DNA from: Janthinobacterium sp. PC23-8
Lineage (GTDB): Bacteria; Pseudomonadota; Gammaproteobacteria; Burkholderiales; Burkholderiaceae_D
Direction: 5' to 3'
Length of the DNA: 64,000 nucleotides
Assembly: GCF_002250505.1 (NCBI RefSeq)
Contig: NZ_NJGY01000002.1
Location: 99,878 to 163,877 of the forward strand
Shown here: piece by piece, positions 9,699 through 17,359 of the stretch
How the letters are laid out: each line of letters begins with the position of its first letter
Numbering within the stretch: position 1 is the stretch's first letter
Notes under the pieces: generated by a model
What the model was told of the DNA's origin: nothing
The model's database searches: none
The model's input: the letters and a program-made list of their open reading frames with translations, nothing else
Program-made: the position numbers and the translations under genes

Positions 9699-10042
9699 CG
9701 GGCTGTGCGGTCGCTGCCGGCCGGCAGCTTGAACACGCTGACCAGTTTCATCAGTTGCACCGTCTGCTGCTCCAGCGATCCCGCCGCCGCTGCCGCTTCC
9801 TCGACCAGCGCGGCATTTTGCTGTGTCACGCCATCCATATCGGACATGGCTGCGTTGATCTGGCTGATGCCAGCGTCCTGCTCGCCCGCCGCGACGCTGA
9901 TTTTGCCCATCAGTTCGGTCATGCGGGCGATGCTGGTGACGACTTCGGCGATCGTGGCGCCGGCCTGGCCGACGATCTTGCCGCCGGCTTCGACCTGCGC
10001 CACCGACGCGCCGATCAGCACTTTGATCTCTTTGGCTGCGCT
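9632..10042 (-). pseudogene. 3' remnant of a methyl-accepting chemotaxis protein
   Basis: Reading leftward from about 10042, the minus strand encodes AAKEIKVLIG, GQAGATIAEVVTSI, MTELMGKISVAAGEQDAGI, NAAMSDMDGVTQQNAALVEE and AGSLEQQ. This is the distal signalling coiled coil and C-terminal tail of an MCP. Only about the last 135 residues remain. The sensor, HAMP and central hairpin are missing, and upstream of 10042 homology stops abruptly at a transposase fragment on the opposite strand. The open frame continues to 10213 but its N-terminal 57 residues are unrelated. It is therefore a truncated, non-functional gene. Its stop at 9632 falls inside the 3' end of the GH15 gene. Confidence 0.82.
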
Positions 10043-10251
10043 TGTTGACAAAGAAGAAGATGCCAGCCTCGCCGCCCACCTTGAACGAGATCGTCCGCCT
10101 GATCGCCCAAGTCGGCGGCTTCCTCTGCCGGAAAAGCGATGGAGAACCCGGCGTCCAAACCATCTGGTGCGGATTGAGTCAAGTTCACGCCGCAGCCGAA
10201 ACATTACGCGCACTGCGCGATGGGCTTGGCTGACTTATGTATAACGCGATA
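10043..10251 (+). mobile_element. IS4-family transposase 3' remnant with putative right end
   Basis: The plus strand encodes PPTLNEIVRLIAQVGGFL and KSDGEPGVQTIWCGL before a TGA at 10231-10233. These are the closing residues typical of Tn5/IS50-type IS4-family transposases. No catalytic DDE part is present. Just after the stop, ACTTATGTATAA (10233-10244) resembles the terminal repeat core of IS50-like elements (ACTTGTGTATAA), suggesting the right end is close to 10251. The left boundary abuts the chemotaxis receptor remnant. I infer an insertion followed by a deletion that removed most of the element and most of the receptor gene. Confidence 0.7.
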
Positions 10252-10409
10252 TGAGTTAAACCTACAAGAAGGTGAGCCGCTGGCACTTACATCGCGGGGT
10301 AAAGTCAACGTTTAGTGGTGTTTTTAGTACACGCCGAGCGTCAACACTATCCGTGCCGCTTGGGCCGCTCACGGGTAAAAAGGATTGCTGGAATATTTTT
10401 TGGAATAAT

Positions 10410-10439
10410 TTGTGCTCATTTTTGGTGTTGGGTGATAAT
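10410..10439 (+). promoter_or_regulatory. Candidate promoter of the AT-rich insert
   Basis: TTGTGC (10410-10415) and GATAAT (10434-10439) are 18 bases apart, 35 bases before the ATG at 10474, in a stretch much richer in A and T than the flanking genome. The next start site would fall between 10445 and 10450. No clear operator palindrome was found here. Sequence match only. Confidence 0.4.
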
Positions 10440-10473
10440 ATGACGTCATTGATCACTTGCGAAGGTACGAATC

Positions 10474-11088
10474 ATGCCCATTCTGGACCAAACTGCAGCC
10501 GACCGTGCGATAGAGCCATTCAAGCAAGACTTTATCCACATTTTTCAGACGGCTTGGAAGGATTGGAGAGAATCTGCGATCGCGCCTCAGATGCAGGACA
10601 AAAGAGTCCGGGCGAATAATGTCTGGAACCAGTTGTTGTCACATGCGAAGCGTCGCTTTGATGGAATGGAAGGCATTCGAGTCGAGACTAAGAAACCTTG
10701 GACTGGTGTACTAATAGATGGAAGCATTTTCGTACGTATGAAGCTGGCGAATCAAAAGCTGTTATCACGGAACTATCCAACTAAAAGTGCTCTTGCTTTT
10801 GTCGATCAGAATCAAGAGCTATTCGGTGAGGGTATTTCGCGTGCTGAACTGGTCTACTTGCTCGATGAATCTGAAACGGAAATCGAGCGAATTGTACTTT
10901 TGCAGCGTCACAAAAATAGTGTCGTGTGGATGATCGATATTCTTGGCGAGGCACCGATGAGTCAAAATGTTTTCCCGTTTGCAGAACCACCCATGCCGCA
11001 TACTGGCGGCGATATAGCAAAACGCATTATTAAACCTAAACACAAGATTGAAGATGAAAAGCACGAAGTTTCAAATGGTGCGCAATAG
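10474..11088 (+). CDS. Unrecognised protein, first gene of the XRE-ImmA/PIN-like module
   Basis: A 204-residue cytoplasmic protein with no signal peptide or membrane helix. Residues 1-75 look mainly helical (Trp/Lys/Gln-rich). A middle part with strand-like segments (GVLIDGSIFVRMKLANQK, RAELVYLLDE, IERIVLLQR, NSVVWMIDILGE) suggests a mixed alpha/beta fold. The last 30 residues are a Lys/Glu-rich tail. I do not recognise the family. GAAGG precedes the ATG at 10474. It overlaps the XRE-ImmA gene by 35 bases, which points to translational coupling and a shared function. Base composition and frequent TTA, ATA and AGA codons differ from the flanking genes, a sign of transfer. Confidence 0.7.
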   Translation: MPILDQTAADRAIEPFKQDFIHIFQTAWKDWRESAIAPQMQDKRVRANNVWNQLLSHAKRRFDGMEGIRVETKKPWTGVLIDGSIFVRMKLANQKLLSRNYPTKSALAFVDQNQELFGEGISRAELVYLLDESETEIERIVLLQRHKNSVVWMIDILGEAPMSQNVFPFAEPPMPHTGGDIAKRIIKPKHKIEDEKHEVSNGAQ

Positions 11089-12154
11089 CAATTTTTTCAG
11101 AAATGAATTGATTGGTTTACGACGTAGGATGTTGTCGTTGAGCCAGGCTGAGCTTTCAGCGCGTTCAGGTATTACTCAAGGAACGCTTTCGAAGGTAGAG
11201 CAAGGAATTAAGGAGGTAAATGACGACCTAGTTACGCGCCTTGCCGTGGCTTTGGAGTGTCCCGAAACGTTTTTCTATCAAGCAGAACGTGAGTATGGAC
11301 CACCAATGAGCGCACACGCCATGTTCAGAAAGAAGGCGACGATTGGTCAGAAAGTACTAGATAGGGTTATCGCTGAATTGAATGTAAGGATAGGTCATCT
11401 TCGTAAATTTTTGAGCGCGGTGGAGTTTAGTCCAGAATTGCCTTTTCCGACCTATGATGTTGAAGACTTTCATGGCGATATTGGGGCTATTGCCGACAGC
11501 GTCAGGCGCGCTTGGCTAGTTCCTCGCGGTCCCTTGCGTTCGCTTACTGAGTATGCTGAGCGTGCCGGTGTTCTAGTTATTCACTGTGACATGGAGGCGG
11601 CGAAGATTGACGGTGTAAGCTATCGAATTCCTGGATTGCCGCCAATTGTTTTCCTCAACCGAAATCAGCCAGCTGACCGGTTACGCTTTAGTCTTGCTCA
11701 CGAAATAGGTCACTTAGTAATGCATTCCTATCCAAATCCTAACATGGAGCAGGAAGCAAATCAGTTTGCATCGTCGCTGTTGATGCCGGCCTCTGACATC
11801 GGACCGGAGTTGCAAGGGCTGACCATCGAGAAGGCTGCATACATGAAACCATTGTGGAAGGTGTCAATGGCCGCTATGATTTATCGTGCTGCCGAGCTCA
11901 ATAAGATTGACCGTTACAAAGCCGAGTATCTATGGCGCCAGATGGCCACTCGCGGCTTTCGTATGCGTGAGCCACAAGCCGTAGATTTCCCGCCAGAGCA
12001 GACAAGTTTGATAGAAGCTCTTGTTGATAATTTAATGAAAGAGTTAGGGTACACACCACGGGAATTGTCAGAATTGCTTCATTTGCATTACGATGAACTG
12101 GCTCTTATGTACCGGATACAGGTCGCCCCAGTCGGCTTACGCGTCGTTAAATAA
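11054..12154 (+). CDS. XRE-type HTH protein fused to ImmA/IrrE zinc metallopeptidase
   Basis: A 366-residue two-domain protein. Residues 15-70 are a helix-turn-helix of the Cro/CI type (QAELSARSGITQGTLSKVEQG). The ImmA/IrrE domain follows, with the zinc site HEIGH at residues 216-220 and the third ligand region MEQEANQFASSLLMP, Glu234 being the likely ligand. Relatives cleave repressors (ImmA on ICEBs1, IrrE/PprI on DdrO) or act as antitoxins. Here the enzyme and DNA-binding parts are in one chain. Start choice is uncertain: ATG 11054 overlaps the previous gene by 35 bases, ATG 11075 by 14, and neither has a strong ribosome site. It lies between an unknown gene and a PIN-like nuclease candidate. 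Confidence 0.85.
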   Translation: MKSTKFQMVRNSNFFRNELIGLRRRMLSLSQAELSARSGITQGTLSKVEQGIKEVNDDLVTRLAVALECPETFFYQAEREYGPPMSAHAMFRKKATIGQKVLDRVIAELNVRIGHLRKFLSAVEFSPELPFPTYDVEDFHGDIGAIADSVRRAWLVPRGPLRSLTEYAERAGVLVIHCDMEAAKIDGVSYRIPGLPPIVFLNRNQPADRLRFSLAHEIGHLVMHSYPNPNMEQEANQFASSLLMPASDIGPELQGLTIEKAAYMKPLWKVSMAAMIYRAAELNKIDRYKAEYLWRQMATRGFRMREPQAVDFPPEQTSLIEALVDNLMKELGYTPRELSELLHLHYDELALMYRIQVAPVGLRVVK

Positions 12155-12276
12155 TCGAGAGTAATCGAGATTTTTGACTGCCTAAGGTATGACTGACACA
12201 ACACTATTGGTAAGGTTTTATTAAGTTTGGAAGAATTATAAATCGAAAATTGCCTGTGGAGCTTAATAAGAAACGA

Positions 12277-13383
12277 ATGCTCAATAAAAACGAAATTCTT
12301 AAGAGTATTGAGCGTCATCGCGCTCAACCTGCAATATCGTTGCAGCAATATTATTATTCACTTCAAAAAGAATTAGTTGCTGGAATTATAGGTAAGCGGC
12401 GATTATATTTGGATACAAAATACTGGGTAATTTTACGCGACGCGGCGATGGGTCGGCCAAAAAGTCCGATCCACACGGAAATTCTAGATGTGTTACGCGA
12501 CTTGGTGCGTACGGGTGCCGCCATATGCCCCTTGAGCGATACCGCTTATATCGAAACAATGCAACAAAATGACCCAACAACACGACGAGCAACTGCTGCT
12601 TTAATGGATGAACTGAGTAGTGGCGTTGCCATCGCAACTGAACAAACTCGAGCGCGCGGAGAGCTACTTAATTTTGTTGCTAGCCCTGAGTTAGATGTAA
12701 GCCATTTCAGCGAAAAAATTTGGGTGAAAACTAGTTTCGTGTTGGGCGAAAATTTCCCAGAAATTAAAGGCTTGGATATGAAGGCTAGCTTGTTAGCTCA
12801 GAAGTCTTTCGTTGATCTCATGTGGCATCAGACTGTGGTTGACTTCGCGGAACAGGAGGTTGACCGGAATTCATTGCCATTTCAATCCACTGCTGCCAAA
12901 ATCAATGAAAATATGGTTGCATTTGCTCATGAAATTAGAAGTTTCAAACAGGCAGCGGAAGCCGAGTTTGGAGGCTGTGTGAAAATTTTTGATCGGACCA
13001 TGACAAAAACCGCGTTGACTGAAAAAGGATTTGCGAGCGCTAAGGAGGAAGAAATTGACAAGTTTCAGGAGTGCATACAGCGAGGTTTGTACAACGTCAT
13101 GCGACTTCGTCCTAATGTCATGCTGAAGCGAGTACCTACCTTATTTATTTATGCAATGTGTCACGCTGCCACTCGATGGGATAAGGCGAGAAAAGTGAAT
13201 AGTCATTGGTTATTAGATATTCACCATGCTTGTGCCGGTCTTGCGTATCATGACGTGATGTTCACGGAGCATCCACTGCGTGTACTTCTTCAAAGTGGAA
13301 ATATGCAAATGGACAAAAAATTTTCCACTCCAGTTCTTTCAGAAGAAAAAGATATTCTTCACTATTTACGATCGATTAGATAA
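12277..13383 (+). CDS. Large PIN-like domain protein (candidate RNase)
   Basis: A 368-residue cytoplasmic protein. RRLYLDTKYWVIL (Asp46) resembles the first strand and acid of PIN-like nucleases. PLSDTAYIE (Asp88/Glu93) could give the second acid. HWLLDIHHACAGLAYHDVMFTEHPLRVLL (Asp314, Asp326) resembles the last two acids with the typical D-x-x-H-x-A spacing. About 200 mostly helical residues lie between the halves, more than in VapC-type toxins. The function as a metal-dependent RNase is inferred from these motifs only. No strong ribosome site: ATG 12277 was chosen, and TTG 12250 or GTG 12256 in frame are alternatives. It follows the XRE-ImmA gene by 122 bases, on the same strand and with the same AT-rich composition. 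Confidence 0.65.
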   Translation: MLNKNEILKSIERHRAQPAISLQQYYYSLQKELVAGIIGKRRLYLDTKYWVILRDAAMGRPKSPIHTEILDVLRDLVRTGAAICPLSDTAYIETMQQNDPTTRRATAALMDELSSGVAIATEQTRARGELLNFVASPELDVSHFSEKIWVKTSFVLGENFPEIKGLDMKASLLAQKSFVDLMWHQTVVDFAEQEVDRNSLPFQSTAAKINENMVAFAHEIRSFKQAAEAEFGGCVKIFDRTMTKTALTEKGFASAKEEEIDKFQECIQRGLYNVMRLRPNVMLKRVPTLFIYAMCHAATRWDKARKVNSHWLLDIHHACAGLAYHDVMFTEHPLRVLLQSGNMQMDKKFSTPVLSEEKDILHYLRSIR

Positions 13384-13489
13384 TGTTGGTCGAAATTTTT
13401 TTAAAATTTGTTTTATGAATGAGAAAAATTGACTTGAGAGAGCTAATGATGTCAGGCAAATTTTTGATATCCGCTTTATAGTAACGTAA

Positions 13490-14413
13490 TTAAGTATAGT
13501 TGCAATCTTCGCCACGGCCATACAACCTGCACTCGGCTGCCAGCGCCAGCAAATTCGCGTCGCGCTCGCGGCTGCTCAGCATCAGCAATGTGATTTGCTG
13601 GTGCGAGCCGTAGCGTTCGTCCAGCGAAATCAATTCGATGCGCGAGCTGAAGGCGCGCACCCTTCCCGGCAGCAGGCTGTAGCCGATGCCGCCGCTGACC
13701 AAATTAATCAGTGAAAAGATGTCGCCGACCCGCATCGCCGTGTCCGGCACGAAGCCGGCCAGCTCGAACGCATGGTTGAAGCTTTGCGAGGTGACAAAAC
13801 CCTCGCTGAGGGTGACGAATTTTTCGTCGCGCAGCGCCTGCAGGTCGACTGACGTTTGTCCCGCATAGGGTGAATTCAATGGCGCGGCAAGATACACATC
13901 ATCCTGGAACAGCGGCACCGATACCAGCCCCGCAGGGTGTTCCTGTTCCTGCACGCCGATAATGATGGCATCTAACCTTCCGTCGGCCAGGCTTTGCAGC
14001 AGTTCGCGGTTCGAGCCCAGCGTCAGGTCGATATCGAGGCCTGGCCGGCGCAGCTTTAACGCAATCACCAGTTGCGGGATGCAGTGCAGGGTCAATGAAT
14101 ACAGCGAGCCGATCTTTAGCCGCACCGGATTGATGCCCGACATTTCGCGCACCTTGCGCACGCCTTCCTCGCATTCGGCCAAGGCGCGGCGCGCCGATTC
14201 GGCAAAGGCATAGGCCGCATGCAGCGGGATCAGGTTGCGTCCCTCGCGCTTGAACAGCGGGCAGCGCAAACCGTCTTCCAGTGTATGCAGGGCGCGGTGC
14301 ACGCTGACGGTGCTCTGACCCAGGGCATCGGCTACCCGTGCCAGATTATTAAGCTCCATAAAGCTCAGGAACACTTCCAGTTTTTTCAGCGTGATTTCTT
14401 CATTGATGGCCAT
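13490..14413 (-). CDS. mdcR: LysR-family regulator of the malonate decarboxylase operon
   Basis: A 307-residue LysR-type regulator. The winged HTH is in residues 9-68 (LEVFLSFMELNNLARVADAL, then STVSVHRALHTLEDGL). The co-inducer domain starts near residue 95 and contains LADGRLDAIIIGV. It is transcribed divergently from mdcA across a 120-base gap holding a palindromic operator. This arrangement matches mdcR of Klebsiella and Pseudomonas, where the protein activates mdc genes in response to malonate. The assignment rests on family plus position. It marks the end of the AT-rich insert, since GC content returns to normal here. Confidence 0.85.
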   Translation of the reverse strand: MAINEEITLKKLEVFLSFMELNNLARVADALGQSTVSVHRALHTLEDGLRCPLFKREGRNLIPLHAAYAFAESARRALAECEEGVRKVREMSGINPVRLKIGSLYSLTLHCIPQLVIALKLRRPGLDIDLTLGSNRELLQSLADGRLDAIIIGVQEQEHPAGLVSVPLFQDDVYLAAPLNSPYAGQTSVDLQALRDEKFVTLSEGFVTSQSFNHAFELAGFVPDTAMRVGDIFSLINLVSGGIGYSLLPGRVRAFSSRIELISLDERYGSHQQITLLMLSSRERDANLLALAAECRLYGRGEDCNYT

Positions 14414-14434
14414 GGAGTACCGTGAATATCGTTA

Positions 14435-14459
14435 GTTCATTAACCTGAGGGTAATGAAC
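14435..14459. promoter_or_regulatory. Palindromic operator, candidate MdcR site
   Basis: GTTCATTA (14435-14442) and TAATGAAC (14452-14459) are perfect 8-base inverted arms around a 9-base centre, in the gap between mdcR and mdcA. The centre lies about 60 bases before the predicted mdcA transcription start, the usual place for the recognition site of a LysR activator. The arms contain the T-N11-A type symmetry of this family. Confidence 0.65.
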
Positions 14460-14470
14460 ATGGTAGCAGC

Positions 14471-14500
14471 TTGATTGTAGCGGCACCGCCTTTTCACTAT
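14471..14500 (+). promoter_or_regulatory. Candidate mdcA promoter
   Basis: TTGATT (14471-14476) and CACTAT (14495-14500) are 18 bases apart, placing the start of transcription near 14507, 27 bases before the mdcA ATG. The -10 box is weak, as expected for a promoter that needs an activator. Confidence 0.4.
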
Positions 14501-14533
14501 CTTGGAGACTCGATAGCTAAGAGGGGAGGCAAT

Positions 14534-16204
14534 ATGTCAACCGCCACACAGGCGCCACCGCAGCGAAAGCGGTGGGATACCCGCCGCACAGAGAAGCGCC
14601 GGCGCCTCGATGCCGTGCGCCATTTTGCGAACGGACCGGTGCTGCAACAGGGCGATATGGTGGCCGTGCTGGAAGCCTTGCTGGCGCCCGGTGACCGGGT
14701 CGTCCTGGAAGGCAATAACCAGAAGCAGGCGGACTTCCTGGCCCGCATGCTGGCCAGGGTCGATCCGGACAAGATCAACCATCTGCACCTGATCATGCCC
14801 AGCGTCAGCCTGCCCGAGCACCTGGACCTGTTCGAACGCGGCATCGCCAGGAAACTCGATTTCTCGTTTGCCGGCACGCAAAGCCTGCGCATCGCCCAGT
14901 TCCTGCAGGATGGCCTGCTGGAAGTGGGCGCCATCCACACCTATATCGAATTGTATGCGCGCCTGTTCGTCGACCTGACGCCCAACGTCGTGATGGTGGC
15001 CGGCTATATGGCCGACCGCCAGGGCAATCTGTACACGGGCCCCAGCACCGAGGATACGCCGACCCTGGTCGAAGCGGCGGCCTTCCGCGACGGCATCGTG
15101 ATCGCGCAAGTGAACCGGATCGTCGACGATGTCAGCGATTTGCCCAGGGTCGACGTGCCCGGCTCGTGGATCGACTTCGTGGTCGAAGCGGACAAGCCGT
15201 TTTTTATCGAACCCTTGTTTACCCGCGACCCGCGCGTGATCAAGCCGGTGCATGTGCTGATGGCGATGATGGCGATTCGCGGCGTGTATGAAAAACACCA
15301 GGTGCAGTCGCTCAATCACGGCATCGGCTTCAATACCGCCGCCATCGAACTGATACTGCCCACCTATGGCGAGAAGCTTGGCCTGAAGGGCAAGATCTGC
15401 CGCAACTGGGTGCTCAATCCGCATCCGACCCTGATTCCGGCCATCGAGACGGGCTGGGTCGAGAGCGTGCACTGCTTCGGCGCCGAACTGGGCATGGAAG
15501 GCTATGCGGCGGCGCGGCCCGACGTGTTCTTTACGGGCCGCGACGGTTCGATGCGCTCGAACCGCGCGCTATGCCAGCTGGCCGGCCAGTATGCGGTCGA
15601 CCTGTTTATCGGCGCCACCCTGCAGATGGACGGCGTGGGCAACTCGTCCACCGTCACCAACGGCCGGCTGGCCGGCTTTGGCGGCGCGCCCAATATGGGC
15701 CACGACCCGCACGGCCGGCGCCATGCTACCCCGGCCTGGCTGGACCTGATCGAGACCGACGATCCGCTCGCGCGCGGCAGGAAGCTGGTGGTGCAGATGG
15801 TCGAAACGTTCCAGGACGGCGGCCAGCCGACCATTGTCGAATCGCTCGATGCGGTGGCCGTGGGCAAGGCCAGCGGCATGCCGCTGGCGCCCGTGATGAT
15901 CTATGGCGACGACGTGACCCATGTGCTGACGGAAGAAGGCATCGCCTATCTGTACAAGGCACGCTCGCTCGACGAACGCAAGGCCATGCTGGCGGCCGTC
16001 GCCGGTGTGACGCCGATCGGCCTGCGCCACGACCCGAAAACCACGGCAAAACTGCGCAGCGACGGCCTGATCGCGCTGCCCGAGGATATCGGCGTGCAGC
16101 GCGGCGAGGCAAGCCGCTCGCTGCTGGCCGCAAAAAGCATCGCCGACCTGGTCGAATGGTCCGACGGCCTGTATCAACCGCCCGCCAAATTCAGGAGCTG
16201 GTAA
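14534..16204 (+). CDS. mdcA: Malonate decarboxylase alpha subunit (acetyl-ACP:malonate ACP transferase)
   Basis: A 556-residue cytoplasmic protein of the CoA-transferase-like MdcA family. It exchanges acetyl for malonyl on the acyl-carrier subunit, the first step of malonate breakdown. Recognisable stretches are VRHFANGPVLQQGDMVAVLEA near the N-terminus, VDLTPNVVMVAGYMADRQGN mid-protein, and GFGGAPNMGHDPHGRRH further on. GAGGGGAGG lies just before the ATG at 14534; an upstream in-frame start at 14471 has none and would overlap the promoter. Length matches the family. The stop overlaps mdcB by one base (TAATG). Confidence 0.95.
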   Translation: MSTATQAPPQRKRWDTRRTEKRRRLDAVRHFANGPVLQQGDMVAVLEALLAPGDRVVLEGNNQKQADFLARMLARVDPDKINHLHLIMPSVSLPEHLDLFERGIARKLDFSFAGTQSLRIAQFLQDGLLEVGAIHTYIELYARLFVDLTPNVVMVAGYMADRQGNLYTGPSTEDTPTLVEAAAFRDGIVIAQVNRIVDDVSDLPRVDVPGSWIDFVVEADKPFFIEPLFTRDPRVIKPVHVLMAMMAIRGVYEKHQVQSLNHGIGFNTAAIELILPTYGEKLGLKGKICRNWVLNPHPTLIPAIETGWVESVHCFGAELGMEGYAAARPDVFFTGRDGSMRSNRALCQLAGQYAVDLFIGATLQMDGVGNSSTVTNGRLAGFGGAPNMGHDPHGRRHATPAWLDLIETDDPLARGRKLVVQMVETFQDGGQPTIVESLDAVAVGKASGMPLAPVMIYGDDVTHVLTEEGIAYLYKARSLDERKAMLAAVAGVTPIGLRHDPKTTAKLRSDGLIALPEDIGVQRGEASRSLLAAKSIADLVEWSDGLYQPPAKFRSW

Positions 16205-17064
16205 TGAACACAATAACGACGAAAACCACTTCATTGGCGCGCCAGGTGCTGCAGGCGCTGCTCGACGAAGTGACCCTGACGCCCAAACCCGGCCTGGTCG
16301 ACCTGCGCAGCCGTGGTGCGCACCAGGACTTGAACTGGGCCTTGATGTGCCACTCGGCCTGCGCGCTGCAACCGGTATTCCAGGCCATGGCCGATGCTGG
16401 TGCGGCAATCGACGATGACGACGCCCTGCGCCAGCGCATCGGCGCCATCGGCCGCGACGGCGAGGCGGTGATGATGGCAGCCACTGGTGGCGTCAATACC
16501 CATCGCGGCGCGATCTGGGCGCTGGGCCTCCTGGCGACGGCGGCGGCGCAGCTCGACGCGCGTGGTGACTCGCTGGCACCGCAAGCCGTGGCGGCGCGGG
16601 CCGGCGCCCTGGCGCGCCTGACGGACCGTGGCGCACCTGGCGCGACCGGCAACAAGGGCGAACTGGCCTGCCGCCAGTACAGGGTAGGCGGCGCGCGCGG
16701 CCAGGCCCGGGCCGGTTTTCCGCTTGTTCTTGACGCTGGCTTGCCGGCCTTGCGTGCCGCGCGTGCGCGCGGCGACAACGAAACCACGGCGCGCCTGAAC
16801 GCCTTGCTGGCGATTGTCGCCAGCCTGGACGACACCTGCGTGCTGTCGCGCGGCGGCGTGGATGCCTTGCTGGTGGTGCAAGCGGGCGCGGCAACGGTGC
16901 TGGCGGCCGGCGGCGCCGGCACCCGGGCCGGCACCCGGGCGCTGCTGGCGCTGGAAGCGGCGATGCTGGAACTGAATGTCTCGCCGGGCGGCGCGGCCGA
17001 CTTGCTGGCGGCGACCCTGTTTCTCGATAGCCTGGAAGAAGGAGAGCAACATGGAAAAGCGTGA
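16204..17064 (+). CDS. mdcB: Triphosphoribosyl-dephospho-CoA synthase
   Basis: A 286-residue protein of the CitG/MdcB family. It makes 2'-(5''-triphosphoribosyl)-3'-dephospho-CoA from ATP and dephospho-CoA, the precursor of the prosthetic group of the carrier subunit. Visible signatures are LTPKPGLVDLRSRGAHQDL at residues 25-43, GGVNTHRGAIWALGLL, and DDTCVLSRGGVDAL near the C-terminus. AGGAG precedes the ATG at 16204, which shares one base with the mdcA stop. The 3' end overlaps mdcC by 14 bases. Confidence 0.93.
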   Translation: MNTITTKTTSLARQVLQALLDEVTLTPKPGLVDLRSRGAHQDLNWALMCHSACALQPVFQAMADAGAAIDDDDALRQRIGAIGRDGEAVMMAATGGVNTHRGAIWALGLLATAAAQLDARGDSLAPQAVAARAGALARLTDRGAPGATGNKGELACRQYRVGGARGQARAGFPLVLDAGLPALRAARARGDNETTARLNALLAIVASLDDTCVLSRGGVDALLVVQAGAATVLAAGGAGTRAGTRALLALEAAMLELNVSPGGAADLLAATLFLDSLEEGEQHGKA

Positions 17065-17359
17065 CTATACCTTTCCCGCCGGGCAGCCGGCGGCAGGGCG
17101 GGCGCTGGCCGGCGTGGTCGGCTCGGGCGACCTCGAAGTGCTGCTGCAGCCGGGCAGCGCTGGCGTGACGCGCATCGTGGTCAACACCTCGGTCGACGGC
17201 AAGGGGGCAGTGTGGGATGCGCTGCTGGCGCGCGTGTTTACGGGCGAGCCGCTGCCGGCGGCCAGCATCGTCATCAACGACTGCGGCGCCACGCCGGGCG
17301 TGGTGCGCCTGCGCATCGAACAGGCTTATGAAGATATCCAGCCGGAGGGCCAGCCATGA
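17051..17359 (+). CDS. mdcC: Malonate decarboxylase acyl carrier subunit (delta)
   Basis: A 102-residue acyl carrier protein. Ser25 in VVGSGDLEVLL sits at the position that carries the phosphoribosyl-dephospho-CoA arm in Klebsiella MdcC. The rest (VVNTSVDGKGAVWDALLAR, ASIVINDCGATPGVV) is family-typical. GGAGAG lies just before the ATG at 17051. It overlaps mdcB upstream by 14 bases and mdcD by four (ATGA), so subunit synthesis is probably coupled. Confidence 0.93.
   Translation: MEKRDYTFPAGQPAAGRALAGVVGSGDLEVLLQPGSAGVTRIVVNTSVDGKGAVWDALLARVFTGEPLPAASIVINDCGATPGVVRLRIEQAYEDIQPEGQP

Noticed and set aside
10042-10233. A 63-codon frame as a stand-alone gene
   Set aside because: It is only the end of an IS4-type transposase. 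The start codon lies in receptor-derived sequence and there is no ribosome site.
13384-13489. Attachment site or direct repeat at the right border of the AT-rich insert
   Set aside because: AT-rich sequence only. I found no repeat matching the left border by eye, and no tRNA or integrase.
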